A program made the translations under genes and the position numbers. Below, piece by piece: positions 10,079-20,209 of a DNA stretch of 64,000 bases; within the stretch, counting starts at the first letter, position 1; every line of letters begins with the position of its first letter. The DNA comes from Apoderus coryli. Taxonomy: Eukaryota; Arthropoda; Insecta; Coleoptera; Attelabidae. Where the stretch lies: assembly GCA_911728435.2 (NCBI GenBank), contig OU452211.1:9716428-9780427 (forward strand), given 5' to 3'. The notes below the pieces were generated by a model. That model made no database searches and was not told the origin of the DNA. It worked only from the letters and a program-made list of their open reading frames with translations.

Positions 10079-10104
10079 TGCAGGATGTTTATCCAGCTGT
10101 TGGG

Positions 10105-11040
10105 CAGGGGTTGCAGGTCGACGCAATATATACAGATTTCTCAAAAGCATTTGACAAGCTTGATCACTCTCTGCTTCGACAGCGAATGTATGACATCGGA
10201 TTTAGCGGAAACTTGATTGCTTTCTTTGACTCGTATTTAACAACCCGTGGACAATTTGGTTATAGGTCCGCCTGTTTCAATGTATCGAGTGGGGCAGCGC
10301 AGGGTAGTACTTTGGCGCCATTACTGTTTGCAATTTTTGTGAATAGCATTGGTGACAGAATTTCAAGCGATCACTTGCTTTTTGCAGACGATTTGAAATT
10401 GTACAGGGTCGTACATTGCGATGACGATGGTGATTGACTTCAGAGTGATTTGAATATTCTATCTGAATGGTGTGCTCTAAACCAACTTCCTTATTTGAAT
10501 GCCGCTAAATGTAAATTAATAACATTTACAACCAGTGCTGAACGTCTATGTGCTTAATGGGATAACAGAGATGTAATGTGATTAAAGATCTCGGCATTTA
10601 TGTTGACAGCGAGTTGTCCTTTACTGACCATGTCTCACAGGTGTCAACAGCCGCTATGAGGATCTTAGGATTTATTTTACGACAAACGCGGAATTTTAAT
10701 AGCATTGAATGTCTGAAAACACTCTACTTCTCTTTTGTGAAGTTGGAGTACGCTTCAATTGTTTGGTCACCTATATGTCAGGTTCAAATACAAAGACTCG
10801 AGAGTATCCAACGTAAATTTTTAAAGTATATTATGTCTCAATTTCGTCGTCTCAACTATTAATTTTTAAAAATCTGTATTCAAAATGACATGTTTCCGAG
10901 TCCCAGCTCCATTAAGTTAAGGGTTAAGTTAGAATAGCCAATGGATAGACTTCGCCTGATGCAGATCCTTGTTTTCTATAAATATATTGTGACGTTAAAC
11001 TGAGTATTGAAATAAAGTCGATTTATTATTATTATTATCA
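10105..11040 (+). mobile_element. LINE RT fragment with 3' end and TTA tail
   Basis: The first frame (10111-10437) covers RT palm blocks: DFSKAFD (residues 9-15), GAAQGS replacing the usual GVPQGS (61-66) and the catalytic FADD (91-94). A stop and a frameshift follow. A second frame (10578-10862) holds KDLGIYVDSELSFTDHV and VKLEYASIVWSP, the LINE thumb. The C-terminal RT region is short, then a 3' UTR leads to AATAAAG and a (TTA)n tail ending near 11039, the true 3' terminus. A related but more broken copy lies at 27.8-28.7 kb (shared IYTDF(S/T)KAFD(K/R)LD). It is a 5'-truncated, inactivated insertion. Confidence 0.85.
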
Positions 11041-11600
11041 AATACCGCAACTATGGTGGAGTTAAATCCGCAAATAGGCAGAGTCCTTAACAGACTCAAG
11101 AGTCACATGTCCCTTTGAATAAAGATTTAAAAAAGTTAATAGTGAATACAACGAAATTGTTTCATTGTAGTTAGATTACACTCCACTGCTTCCAATTGAT
11201 TATTTCTTTAATTTCTCAAACACCTCGTGCCTAGAATCATTGTATTTTATTAGATATATTTAATCTTAGACTGCTAGCTGAACGACGTATTTTTGCATCT
11301 CAGATTTTTTTTACTGCAATCGTCTGAATTTGCTCGATGATGGTTCAATTAATTCATTTAAACATCGTTTGCGTGTGTAAGCTAACGAAATGGATATTGT
11401 TTAATTAATTAATTATTCGCCATGGAATTGTTTTCCTTTAGTGCATTTTTGTTTGATTTTTTCATTTTTCTTTTTTATTAATTCCTATTTTGTGAATTTA
11501 CATATGAATACCTATGCTTAGTTTATAAATAATTGTCTTGTAATTGGACAGCAATGCCTGTTAGATTATCATTATTAGGTAATTGTTGTATGAGCATGAC
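11041..11600 (+). repeat. Probable LINE 3' UTR remnant
   Basis: The end of this stretch (11535-11570) carries TGTAATTGG...GCCTGTTAGA, like the LINE 3' ends at 5986-6050 and 36140-36205. Upstream are short out-of-frame pieces compatible with a LINE C-terminus. Weak assignment. Confidence 0.35.
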
Positions 11601-11765
11601 ATCCACAAATCGTTAATATGTGTATGATTTCCCAAGAGTAATTTTAAAGCTGATAGGTCTGATATTTATTGATAAATATTGTTTTGTGTAGAAAACACTT
11701 TTTTGTTGATGTATTTGTGAAGATGTTTGTGATAAATTTTATTTATAGCCTGGGAAACTATACTA

Positions 11766-12059
11766 TTATATCCTAACTCTCAGAGGGATTGAAACGTGTC
11801 TGTTAAATAATGAATGAAAAGCTGCAAACTTATGTGAAAACGAATGATTTGAATTATACGGCATACTGTTATCAGAGCTGATAGGTTTGTGGTATATAGT
11901 GAAGTTAATATGGTTGCTTGATTTGTTTAGTTTAAGGTGTAAAAATGGGAGAGATGAGAGATGCCTTAACATCTTTCTCCATGGTGAACAAGATGCTGTT
12001 TTAGAGATAAGGTTCTGGATTAGGTAGAAATAAAATAGAGTTTCACTAAAGTCGTACAA
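11766..12059 (-). pseudogene. Penelope-like element RT thumb fragment
   Basis: The 97-residue frame contains FLHLKLNKSSNHINFTIYHK, then KPISSDNSMPYNSNHSF and HKFAAFHSLFNRHVSIPL. This is the PLE pattern FLDLxIxRxxNxxxxxIYRKPTxTDxxIPxxSNHPxxHKxAAFxxxxxRxxxxPL. The frame lacks the RT catalytic region and the GIY-YIG nuclease. It differs clearly from the PLE fragment at 5.4-6.0 kb, so at least two PLE lineages are present. The terminal repeat at 12444-12598, which has its ribozyme-like core on this strand, may belong to the same insertion. Confidence 0.8.
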
Positions 12060-12443
12060 GTTTTTAAAATAAGTTTAATCAATATTCATAAAACCGAAAA
12101 CTGCAGTAAATGGTTTCCCTGTTAAGGGGTACAAAATATATAACGGGGTAAGGCAACATCGATGGCGTAGAATATATTTTGGTATACTCATGAAAAATTT
12201 AATTAACAATGGAGCCAAGGATGATGAGCCCATTCCAAGATATTAATTCTGTGAACAGAACCTGCTGTTGATTTGAAATGAGTTCTGTTAAAAAACAGCG
12301 GAAAATTGGAGAATGTGGTGGGTAAGACACATAGTGACCGAAGGCAAACCGATGAGTCGACTGTAAGTTTTACTGCCTAGTTTATTGCTACTTTTTGGTC
12401 ACACGCCATGCCCACGGCTGGATTAGTGAAGAACGTTAGCTAA
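12060..12443. other. No gene seen
   Basis: Unassigned DNA between a PLE RT fragment and a PLE terminal repeat; possibly part of the same decayed element. Confidence 0.35.
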
Positions 12444-12598
12444 ATAGTGGTGGATTCTTAGGGAATAAGGACTTTGAAAAATGCTAATAGCTTTTATTCA
12501 TTCAAGCGACGTTTCGCCATATATATTTACTTCAGGATAAAAACACAAAACATATATAAAAATTCGTCTCTTATACTAATAAGTAGTACAACAAAAAA
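12444..12598 (-). repeat. PLE terminal repeat, copy 2
   Basis: Homologous to 6688-6838 along its length. The ribozyme-like core on the minus strand is decayed: CTGAAGT instead of CTGANGA, followed by GAAACGTC. The two copies differ by substitutions and a short indel near 12540, so they are old. Confidence 0.6.
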
Positions 12599-14095
12599 CA
12601 CGCACACATATAATCACATCAATAACACTACAACTTAGCATGCAATAATACATATTTATCAATAACATATACCTCTCTGAATAAGGTTAAAGCTAGAAAT
12701 TTGATTGTAACGTGAAATCCTCATACTATAACAGCAATCATTTAAAAAGTGTACAAACACAAGACAAAACAAGAAATTGAAACTATTATGGAACTAACAG
12801 CACCAGCAAAAACGGAGCTGCTAACAACCATAGTGTCTAAAACGATATTCAATACAATTATTTCATATATTAAACAAAATTTTTTGATTTCAATAGTTCT
12901 AAAAGATACTACAGCAGAATATACTATTCTGTAACAAGTGAGAAATGTCGCATATTCTGAACGAGTGGAAATTTGGTCCACGAGTTCAGAATAGCTGATT
13001 CCTCACGTGTTACAGACTATACTTTTTCTACGACTGCAACTCAATTCCCTAATCTCAGGAGGGGTACAAATTATAGCTCTTCTTCGCTAGACATTATATT
13101 GAAAAAGTTCTATAACAATTTATATAGGTAGGTACTAAAGTTATAAGCAACCCTTAATACGTCATTCTGTAACACTATTAACATCAGAATACCTATATTC
13201 TAAAACAGTCGTCGAAAAAACATATTTTAATTTCTTTTCTATCATCCATAATAACAGCTCTAGAGGAGTGTCAAAATATAATGAACGATCCTGTACATGT
13301 AGACAACAAATAAAGCGGACTATTTGTATACAAGTATGACACATAGTTATACAAGTTTACATAGAACTTTAGCAAATCCTATATGCGCATATAATATTAC
13401 AAACAATTGCATGCTGGAAGGGAATTCAACTTTACCCAAACTTTATACTCGTATACAGTGCTCGACACTTGATTACTTTCACATAGTGTTTGATGCCATT
13501 TTGTTCAAAGATCTACTCGGAAAAACAAGCATATATTTAGATTACAAATTTTAACAACATTTTTACGCTCAACTTTATCCCAAGATTTCGAATCGCTACT
13601 TTTTGGGACAGCTTTAAAAGTTTCATTGTCATTTCTATTGCGACACTTGATTTCATCAAAATATTTTTATTAGCCTTAAGTCATACAATAAAATATTGTA
13701 CATATAGTCACAGTATATTATTTAAAGTAAAACCACTGTGAAATCTACCCGAAATATTGTCTATTGGTCGCCACTCTTTTCTGGAGGCAGTTGGTAGACG
13801 TGCTTGGTTCTGATTTATACCGGTTGTATTGCAGCATGCACAAGAGTATTATTATACCAGTTGTACTTTGTTGTATGAGATTAAATAGTTTTTGCTGAAA
13901 TAAATAATAAGGATGATTAATTTTTAATTAAAAATGAATGAATAATAATTTGATATCTGAACAAAAACTTTGTTTTCCGCTATATTCTTAACATTAAATT
14001 GTCCAATGATTTATAAACATGTAATTATTCTTGAAATAAAAGTCGACCTCCACACAATAACTTTTAATAAATATTTCCAACAAATTACATTTGTC
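12599..14095. other. No gene supported
   Basis: Short ORFs only. 12925-13025 contains a weakly palindromic stretch (tatactattctgtaac facing gttacagactatac), perhaps a small MITE. No coding similarity seen. Confidence 0.4.
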
Positions 14096-14147
14096 GATAG
14101 TTACCATACATGTTTCGCAGCACCGGGCTGCATCATCAGTGGTTATC
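14096..14147 (-). ncRNA. Hammerhead ribozyme-like motif (PLE family 2)
   Basis: On the minus strand: ACCA, then CTGATGA (14139-14133), one extra T, stem II GCAGC/GCTGC around CCGGT, GAAAC (14116-14112), then AT and GTA, then TGGT. Stem I is ACCA/TGGT with a further GATA/TATC pair beyond a small bulge. Stem III is only the palindrome ACATGT, so activity would depend on dimer formation. The same layout recurs at 15071 and 29824. Confidence 0.65.
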
Positions 14148-15070
14148 AAAGGTTCTTACGAAAAGCTATATTTTTTATTATTAGTACATATTTTTATTAA
14201 TTATGGAAAAATTTATTAACTCACTGTGTGAAAAAAGTTTAAAATTATTTAGTCATAATTTTTTTTTTATTTAAAATTAAGTATTATGTGTTAAGGCACA
14301 AAAATTTTAAAAGATCAAAACTCATATTATTCATAATATAAGTCTGTAAATCAAAAAACTTTAAATTTCGTCAAAATTATTGTTATTGTACTCTCACACA
14401 GCACACATTGCTGTATGAGAGTGCACAAACTAATGAAGATATATTAGTATTTGATACAGATAAATAGCGAAACAAGTATAACAATTTATATAGCTGAACT
14501 AAAGCTAAAATATTTCAATAACGATCTGCAGTTTATTACATTTATATACCTACTTCCAGAAATTTCAAATGCTTATATATACTTTAAAATTTGCCAATCG
14601 CGACTTAAAGGTGCAAATCAACGCAAAAAATTCTAATAATAAAGTTGTAAAACCTCATGTAAAATTAAGAATTTTGCAAAATCTTTAAAAAAATATGTGA
14701 CATTAATAATACAATTTTAGATCTATTAGATTTTACCATGCTATAAAACTAACAACCCCAGCTTCTATACAGATTTAGTATAAGTAACTCTAATCAAACT
14801 ATATTAATTTAATTTTATTTTTTTTTCTGAAGTAATCCATATTAGAGAGTTGAATGTGTAAGACACAAATAAAACAATTAAATTTTATAATATTATGACC
14901 ACACAATTGTTTTGAGTTTCTCAATTTCAATAAGAATATGTTTTAATTTTAATTTTATAACATTTTATTAAAATAACTTCCACTAATTGTTTGTATATGG
15001 ATGTTTAAATAATCCATGCCATACTGTATTTGACTTATACCTAAAATGACTGCGTAACTGTGTATTCTGA
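14148..15070. other. No gene seen; very AT-rich
   Basis: AT-rich DNA with T/A runs. The 16-mer aagacacaaataaaac near 14857 is the inverse of a stretch at about 15162, just beyond the ribozyme motif at 15071, which hints that this interval belongs to one element. Confidence 0.4.
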
Positions 15071-15112
15071 GCCACTGATGATGGAAACTTAGTTTCCCGA
15101 AACATGTCTGGC
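15071..15112 (+). ncRNA. Hammerhead ribozyme-like motif (PLE family 2)
   Basis: GCCA, CTGATGA (15075-15081), one T, stem II GGAAAC/GTTTCC (15083-15088 with 15092-15097), GAAAC (15099-15103), then AT and the GTC triplet (15106-15108), then TGGC. Stem I is GCCA/TGGC and predicted cleavage is between 15108 and 15109. Stem III is the palindrome ACATGT. Stem II pairs perfectly although its sequence differs from that at 14096, which is compensatory evidence for a folded RNA. Confidence 0.75.
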
Positions 15113-15676
15113 GCTGCAAGCTGATTGCGTACAAATATACGAATAGTTTGGTGGAGTAGATGTTGTTTTATTTGTGTCTTGTATTAATTTTGGTCTAAGC
15201 AGCTAGGTGATTTAATATATAATAACATTTATAAAATATTGTGTTTCATAGTTGACAGCGTTTAATTGTACTAAGCATAGCATATCAATCTTGCCATTAA
15301 AAAACACTATAAGAAGCACGCTTCATATAGATGCAGCAGAGATTTAATGTAAAATAAGGTTATATGACAACGCTTGGCGAGTGTTTTGTACCTATATATG
15401 TCGATTATTATTTTGATTATATCTATCTCTATCACACAGTCGCAAATTTCTAGTGACATGCTAATATTATTTTTATTTACTTTTCGGGAAGCTTAAAGTT
15501 TTGATATTTTGGATACAAATTAGTCTTTTCATTTAGTTACCTACATATTTAATTGAAGTTTTAAAATCCAAAAAAGTAGTGAACAAATTAAAAAAATATA
15601 TGTACGGTTATTAATTAGTAGGTACCTACCAATTTTTTTTCAAAAATAAATGGGTAGGTACCGTAAAATATTGTTT

Positions 15677-15812
15677 TTTTAATAATATAATATATTATAA
15701 TATCTCATACTTTAATATGGAAGAAGCAAGTGGAAGTAGTACACATCAGCAGTGTAAATTATATTTACGCTGACATCAGGTAAGCGCAGCAGTTATTATG
15801 AAAAATGATGGT
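15677..15812 (+). repeat. Partial hAT MITE copy
   Basis: Matches the interior of the complete 298-bp hAT MITE at 49635-49932, including ctcatactttaatatggaag and tatatttacgctgacatcag, with only a few substitutions, but lacks the CAGTGGCGGC termini. Both copies contain a short open stretch (MEEASGSSTHQQ) followed by a stop, and here a GGTAAG that looks like a splice donor, as if derived from the 5' end of an autonomous transposase gene. Confidence 0.7.
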
Positions 15813-16079
15813 TTATTTTTAATTTTAACTAAAGTTAAGTTTTTTTAATCAACACTCCTTTTAAGAACAGAAAAATCTTGTTAAAAATATACAAACACAC
15901 CTGTTCCAGATTTAAATAAATGTTTGATAAATATAAATAAAGACAAATGCATAAAAGCAGAGCTTTTATTAATACCTGGTATGAGACGTATTATGATTTG
16001 CTTGCATTATAAACATTTGTGTACAATTGTAAATAGCCTGACTTGTTTTTGTGTAATTTTAATAACGTAATTTGAATTT
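15813..16079. other. No gene seen
   Basis: AT-rich spacer; nothing recognised. Confidence 0.35.
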
Positions 16080-16128
16080 GCTTCGCATGCAGAAGGTTAT
16101 GGGTTCGAAACCCAGCTCTGGCCCTAAT
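16080..16128 (+). repeat. tRNA-like 3' half / SINE-type B box
   Basis: GGGTTCGAAACCC with an adjoining GCATGC and CTCTGGCC tail looks like the T-arm and 3' half of a tRNA (B-box consensus GGTTCGANNCC). No matching acceptor 5' strand or A box is visible upstream, so it is not a functional tRNA gene; most likely a piece of a tRNA-derived SINE. Confidence 0.4.
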
Positions 16129-16243
16129 TTTTGTTAATTTTTGGATAGAGTAGATAGTTTGTTACGTTAGTTTATTGGAAATAATGAAAATAATACAATT
16201 ATAATAATAATAACTCTGTTTTGTTACGCAGGTTATATATTTT

Positions 16244-16294
16244 TAATTATATTATATCGTGTCAGGAAAGTTTTGGGGCGACACAACCGATTTT
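16244..16294 (+). repeat. Third copy of the 4.3-kb inverted repeat arm
   Basis: Contains aaagttttggggcgacacaa preceded by a tatattatatcgtgtcagg stretch, matching the arm at 4308-4373. No partner arm is seen nearby. Confidence 0.55.
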
Positions 16295-17004
16295 TTCTTT
16301 AATTAAGCCCGATCACTACATGTGATTTATCCAACTTTCATTAAATTACATTTCACTTAAATACCAATCCAGAGATTCAAATTAAATTCTCTAATTTGCA
16401 ATTCATACCTAATTGCTTTGGAGATCCTTCTATTCTAGTTTTAATAATGATTGTATCGCTAGGATGTATTTTTTTGAAAGGGGTGTGAATATTTGCATTT
16501 GAGATGATAACGCGAAAGTTTTTAATATAGCAAAAGCACAGAAAACAGTTTTTGAAATGACTTTAATTGCTTAGTTAAAAAGTTTTCGAGCGTTACAAAT
16601 TTACATAATTATGCTTGGGTAAAGGAGGTCGGTGTTTTCATTTTATCTGATTTGATTAATTCTTGTGTTTTATTTTTTATTTAATTTAAACATTAAGAGC
16701 TCCATTAGGTAATTTTATTTAAGTATGGGACCATTCTATAGAATTATAATATTACATACTTACGGACCAGAATCAATTTAAAAGTTTTTGATGAATACAT
16801 TTTCAAAACAACAAACCAATTTCGAAAAATTAATTTATTTAAAAAAACATAGGACTTTGGTATTTTTGAACTTACACTTTTTTCTAAACATTACAGCATA
16901 TAACTTTGGAACTTAACTTTTCTAACAAAATAACATAATCATATATTATACTCGTACTAGTAATTATTTTTGTTTAAAAATGGACTCAGTATTGCGGATC
17001 GATT
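16295..17004. other. No gene seen
   Basis: AT-rich DNA 3' of the DUF7869-like pseudogene; could include its 3' UTR but no signal proves it. Confidence 0.4.
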
Positions 17005-18440
17005 TCAGGAATCCATTTGTACATCGATTTTAGGGCATCTACTTTTGTTTGAGGCAGTGCAACAATCCTGTCAAATTTTTTTAGTTCCGTTGGAATGAGT
17101 GATTCGCTCTCAGAAATAACATGAGTTTTCGTTGATGCAAGTTAACGACTTTGAACGAGTTAGATTCATTATATTCGGTTTGAAAGATTGTATATTTCAG
17201 CTCAAAAAACCTTCTGGAGAACTGCAAACATATACTACTTTTGAAAATGGCACAGTGTTGAAAATTACCTACTTAATCTCAGAAAGGTGCGAAAAAGGAT
17301 ACGTCACACAAACAAACTAATTTAGTTTAATGATTATTATTAAACAGAAAACAAAAACAATCGAAAACGAATAACAACAACTAATACTATCTAATTAAAT
17401 TACAACTACTTACAGTTCTGATCAGTTCAACACCGCACAAATATATTGTCCCCAATGTCTATTCTTCGGTGGCCACCAAGCTTTTAGTTGGTTTATATTG
17501 CCCCAACAACACTCAAAACCCCCCCGCACAATAACAGCAAAAACCGTAGGTAATTTGGAAATTACTACCTACGTAATTCGACGAACCACGTTACTGGTGA
17601 TAATAGTTTTTCGTTTTTCACAATGGCTAAAGCCAAGTAGTACTGATTATTCTACTTATATGAAGAATACAAAATAATCAAAACGATACTTTTATAGGAT
17701 CGTTTTCTTTTAGTAAAATTATAAACGGTTCGGGAAATTAAAACAACAAAAATGCAACCTGCTTCTAATGCAGTTGCTTCCCGACTCTCCAGCTTTTTCT
17801 CTCCTCCTTTCATCATCATATGTGGTATGGTACGGAAAAACCCAAAATCGGAATATTCTTTGACGGTTACACCGCGTTCCTTTCGGCATCTCTTTTAGAG
17901 AAACCGCCATATTTGCAGCTGTTATTCCTATTCGCGCACTTCCACAACACCACTTTTGTTTATCCTTATTCTAAAAATGCACCACTTACACCTAAATAAC
18001 AAAATCTTTGAACTTACTTACTAATTATACCTAATTTAAAATAAAATATATTTACAAGAGGGTTTGGCCGGTTACAGTGTTAAAGTTTAACTGACTTGGA
18101 TAATATTAGAAGTCTATGAAATCCTCTTTCTTCTTCTGAATTATTGTGTAAGGTTTCTGTCGATTTACTTTTAATAAAAAGCGGAGATGTGAGACCAGAG
18201 AATGTTATTCTATTTTGCTCAATGACCTCTCTATAGCGCTATGTACACCTTGAATGCAAGAGTGACCTGGACCCGAAAATTAATTCGTTATTTTTTGTAA
18301 GTTCTGGTGCATTTGGACTAGATACATTAGAGCATCACTCAAAAGACTATTTCTATTTTTTGGGACACAACTATCGCTCCATACAATTATTTCTGTAAAT
18401 TCTGGATTGTCTTCCAGTACTCTGTGCATAAACTACCTAC
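17005..18440 (-). pseudogene. DUF7869-like pseudogene, split by an insertion
   Basis: The minus strand holds two halves of one protein. The 5' half (about 18430-18074) reads VLEDNPEFTEIIVWSDSCVP, NRNS, LMYLVQMHQNLQKITN, FSGPGHSCIQGVHSAIERSL and LLKVNRQKPYTIIQKKKEDF, then LNFNTV. The 3' half (17258-17012) continues NTVPFSKVV, KYTIFQTEYNE, FKVVNLHQRK, LIPTELKKFD, VALPQTKVDALKSMYKWIP and ends at TGA (about 17012). The SDSCxxQNRN and PGHSCxQ phrases, plus the C-terminal KxxDLxxMxxxIP pattern, are typical of the widespread insect DUF7869-type family, whose function I do not know. Several frameshifts and stops are present. The plus-strand ORF at 17132-17320 is an antisense shadow. Confidence 0.65.
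17260..18073. mobile_element. 814-bp insertion with 8-bp target duplication
   Basis: ACAGTGTT occurs at 17252-17259 and again at 18074-18081, exactly where the two halves of the DUF7869-like reading frame join (both encode the NTV residues). That is the signature of an insertion generating an 8-bp duplication. The two ends show no obvious terminal inverted repeat. On the minus strand an open stretch (17910-17719) reads GTRCNRQRIFRFWVFPYHT and DDERRREKAGE, faintly THAP-like, but I do not assign it. Eight-base duplications are usual for hAT and P-type elements. Confidence 0.6.
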
Positions 18441-18955
18441 TTATGTCATCAAAATAAAGAAATTAACACAAGTTTAACATATTATAACAATATTGTATGT
18501 TGCAACATTTAATACTTTTATAATAAATATTTATTTATTACAAAGTTCTATGTTTTAACATACACCCTTGATTTTCTCATGATAACTAAGGTTCTATGTT
18601 GCCTACAAGATTTATTTCAAACTTATATCACAGTATTTTTTACATAGAACTTTGTACCAGAAAAAAACAGAAAACGTAAAAAATGTTAATTAGAATTTTT
18701 ACATATTAGGGTGACGAATAGACAATATTTATCTACAATTGAAATACCGGCCGGTCAAAAACAGGGTAGGTTATCAAATAGCACAGGCACTACCTTGGGT
18801 CACATTTGTTTGCCTTGTTCAGTCGTTGTCGGTGTATGCTGATAGAAAACGATTTTGAAGCAAAATAGTTGTGTGTTTGCTGGTGTTTATCATACGTATT
18901 TTATGTTTTGTGACTTGCATAATAATTAACAACTATATCTCAAGTGCATTTTAAA
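18441..18955. other. No gene supported
   Basis: AT-rich DNA; the final 150 bp lie upstream of a THAP-type start codon and could be its former leader. Confidence 0.4.
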
Positions 18956-19026
18956 ATGGTTGGATGTTCAAGTTTCAAGTGCAACAGTAGATCTAAGAGA
19001 AAATAGCCAGGAATTACGTTTCACAG
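18956..19026 (+). pseudogene. THAP zinc-finger N-terminal fragment
   Basis: From ATG 18956 the frame reads MVGCSSFKCNSRSKRK, a stop, then GITFHR. THAP domains start MVGCSxxxCxNR and reach a FHxFP motif at this distance, so the C2CH zinc-binding start (both cysteines) is visible. The stop and the loss of similarity after FHR show decay. THAP domains occur in host regulators and in P-type transposases; the context here favours a transposon relic. Only about 23 residues support this. Confidence 0.5.
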
Positions 19027-20209
19027 GTGAAACTGGAAGCAGTTGAGTGGTGACAAAGTGCTTCATTTTTTCGTTTGTGTTACGCATCCTCTCACTTTCC
19101 TTGTCTAAGAGTAAAACTAAAAAAGTCAAGTGAAACTAAAAAACACTAAGAAAGATACATTCAAAATCAAGTTTCTCTGCACATTGGAATGTAGCATTTC
19201 GTAGTTGATTGATGTTCCGAAACATGTTTAGTAGTGTAATATATTTGATTAATTTCATGGAGGATCGACTTTCATTCGTATATATACACCTAGTCCTAGT
19301 ATCTTGGAAACAATGCATTTCCGGGTATGTCGATGGGAACTTTTTGAAAAATCACCCCTTTAAATATTGCCGTGTCTTTTTCAAACACCGTGTATATTTA
19401 TAAACATGCTAACAATACGACAGCTCTCGCTAGCATTTCGTACAGTTCATCAATAAAATCCTTTTTCAAAATGCATTCAAGCATTTATTGTTTTTAAGAA
19501 TATTTAATCTATTAAAATTATAAGTCCTTTACTAATAATAATTAACGTACACATTAAATACTGCGAGAGAGTACTTAAAGTTTTAATATATTTTTCGGTA
19601 GTGGTAGGTAGGTCATTAAAAGTAGCGTAGCCGTCAGCCAGATTTTCTCGCAAACATTGTATGATTATAAATATTATTGAAGTCGACATCACAGCTTTAG
19701 GCTGAAGTTGAATAATTAATCATTACAGGACGAAATTGGAAAATGTTGAGATTAATTATACATTCAGGTATTTAATTATAATTACATTTTTAGTTCCTTC
19801 GCTTTCGCAAGCCAAAGTGTCTATTATTTATTTGTACATACAGGGTATAATATAAAGAACATTTTCAGATCATTCTCTAGGACAATAAAAGAATGTACTG
19901 TTAATAATTTCTTTATAATGGAACAAAAGACAGAGAGAGAGAGAGACAGAGGTGGAAAGTGGAGCTATAATTTTAGACATATTTAGTGTATTTTTTCAAT
20001 CAACAACCTTCATTACTAAAATATTGGTTTGCCTTTGCATTTGGGAACTGTTCAAACAGCCTTAATGTCTTTAATGAAAAGCATGAAATCTATATAAAAT
20101 ATAAAGACATAAGACCACATCAATGATATCATGTAATTTTCTCTAGGATATATAATAACATAATATACATTAATGTCATGTTATTGGTTAAATTAGAATG
20201 CTCATTATA
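19027..20209. other. No gene supported
   Basis: AT-rich DNA with a short GA-repeat at about 19936-19945 and a lone transposon-end-like tacagggtat at 19840. No coding similarity. Confidence 0.45.

Noticed and set aside
16080..16128. Functional tRNA gene
   Set aside because: Only the T-arm/B-box half is present; no acceptor pairing or A box.
17132..17320. 62-codon plus-strand ORF
   Set aside because: Antisense to the DUF7869-like pseudogene and crosses the insertion boundary.
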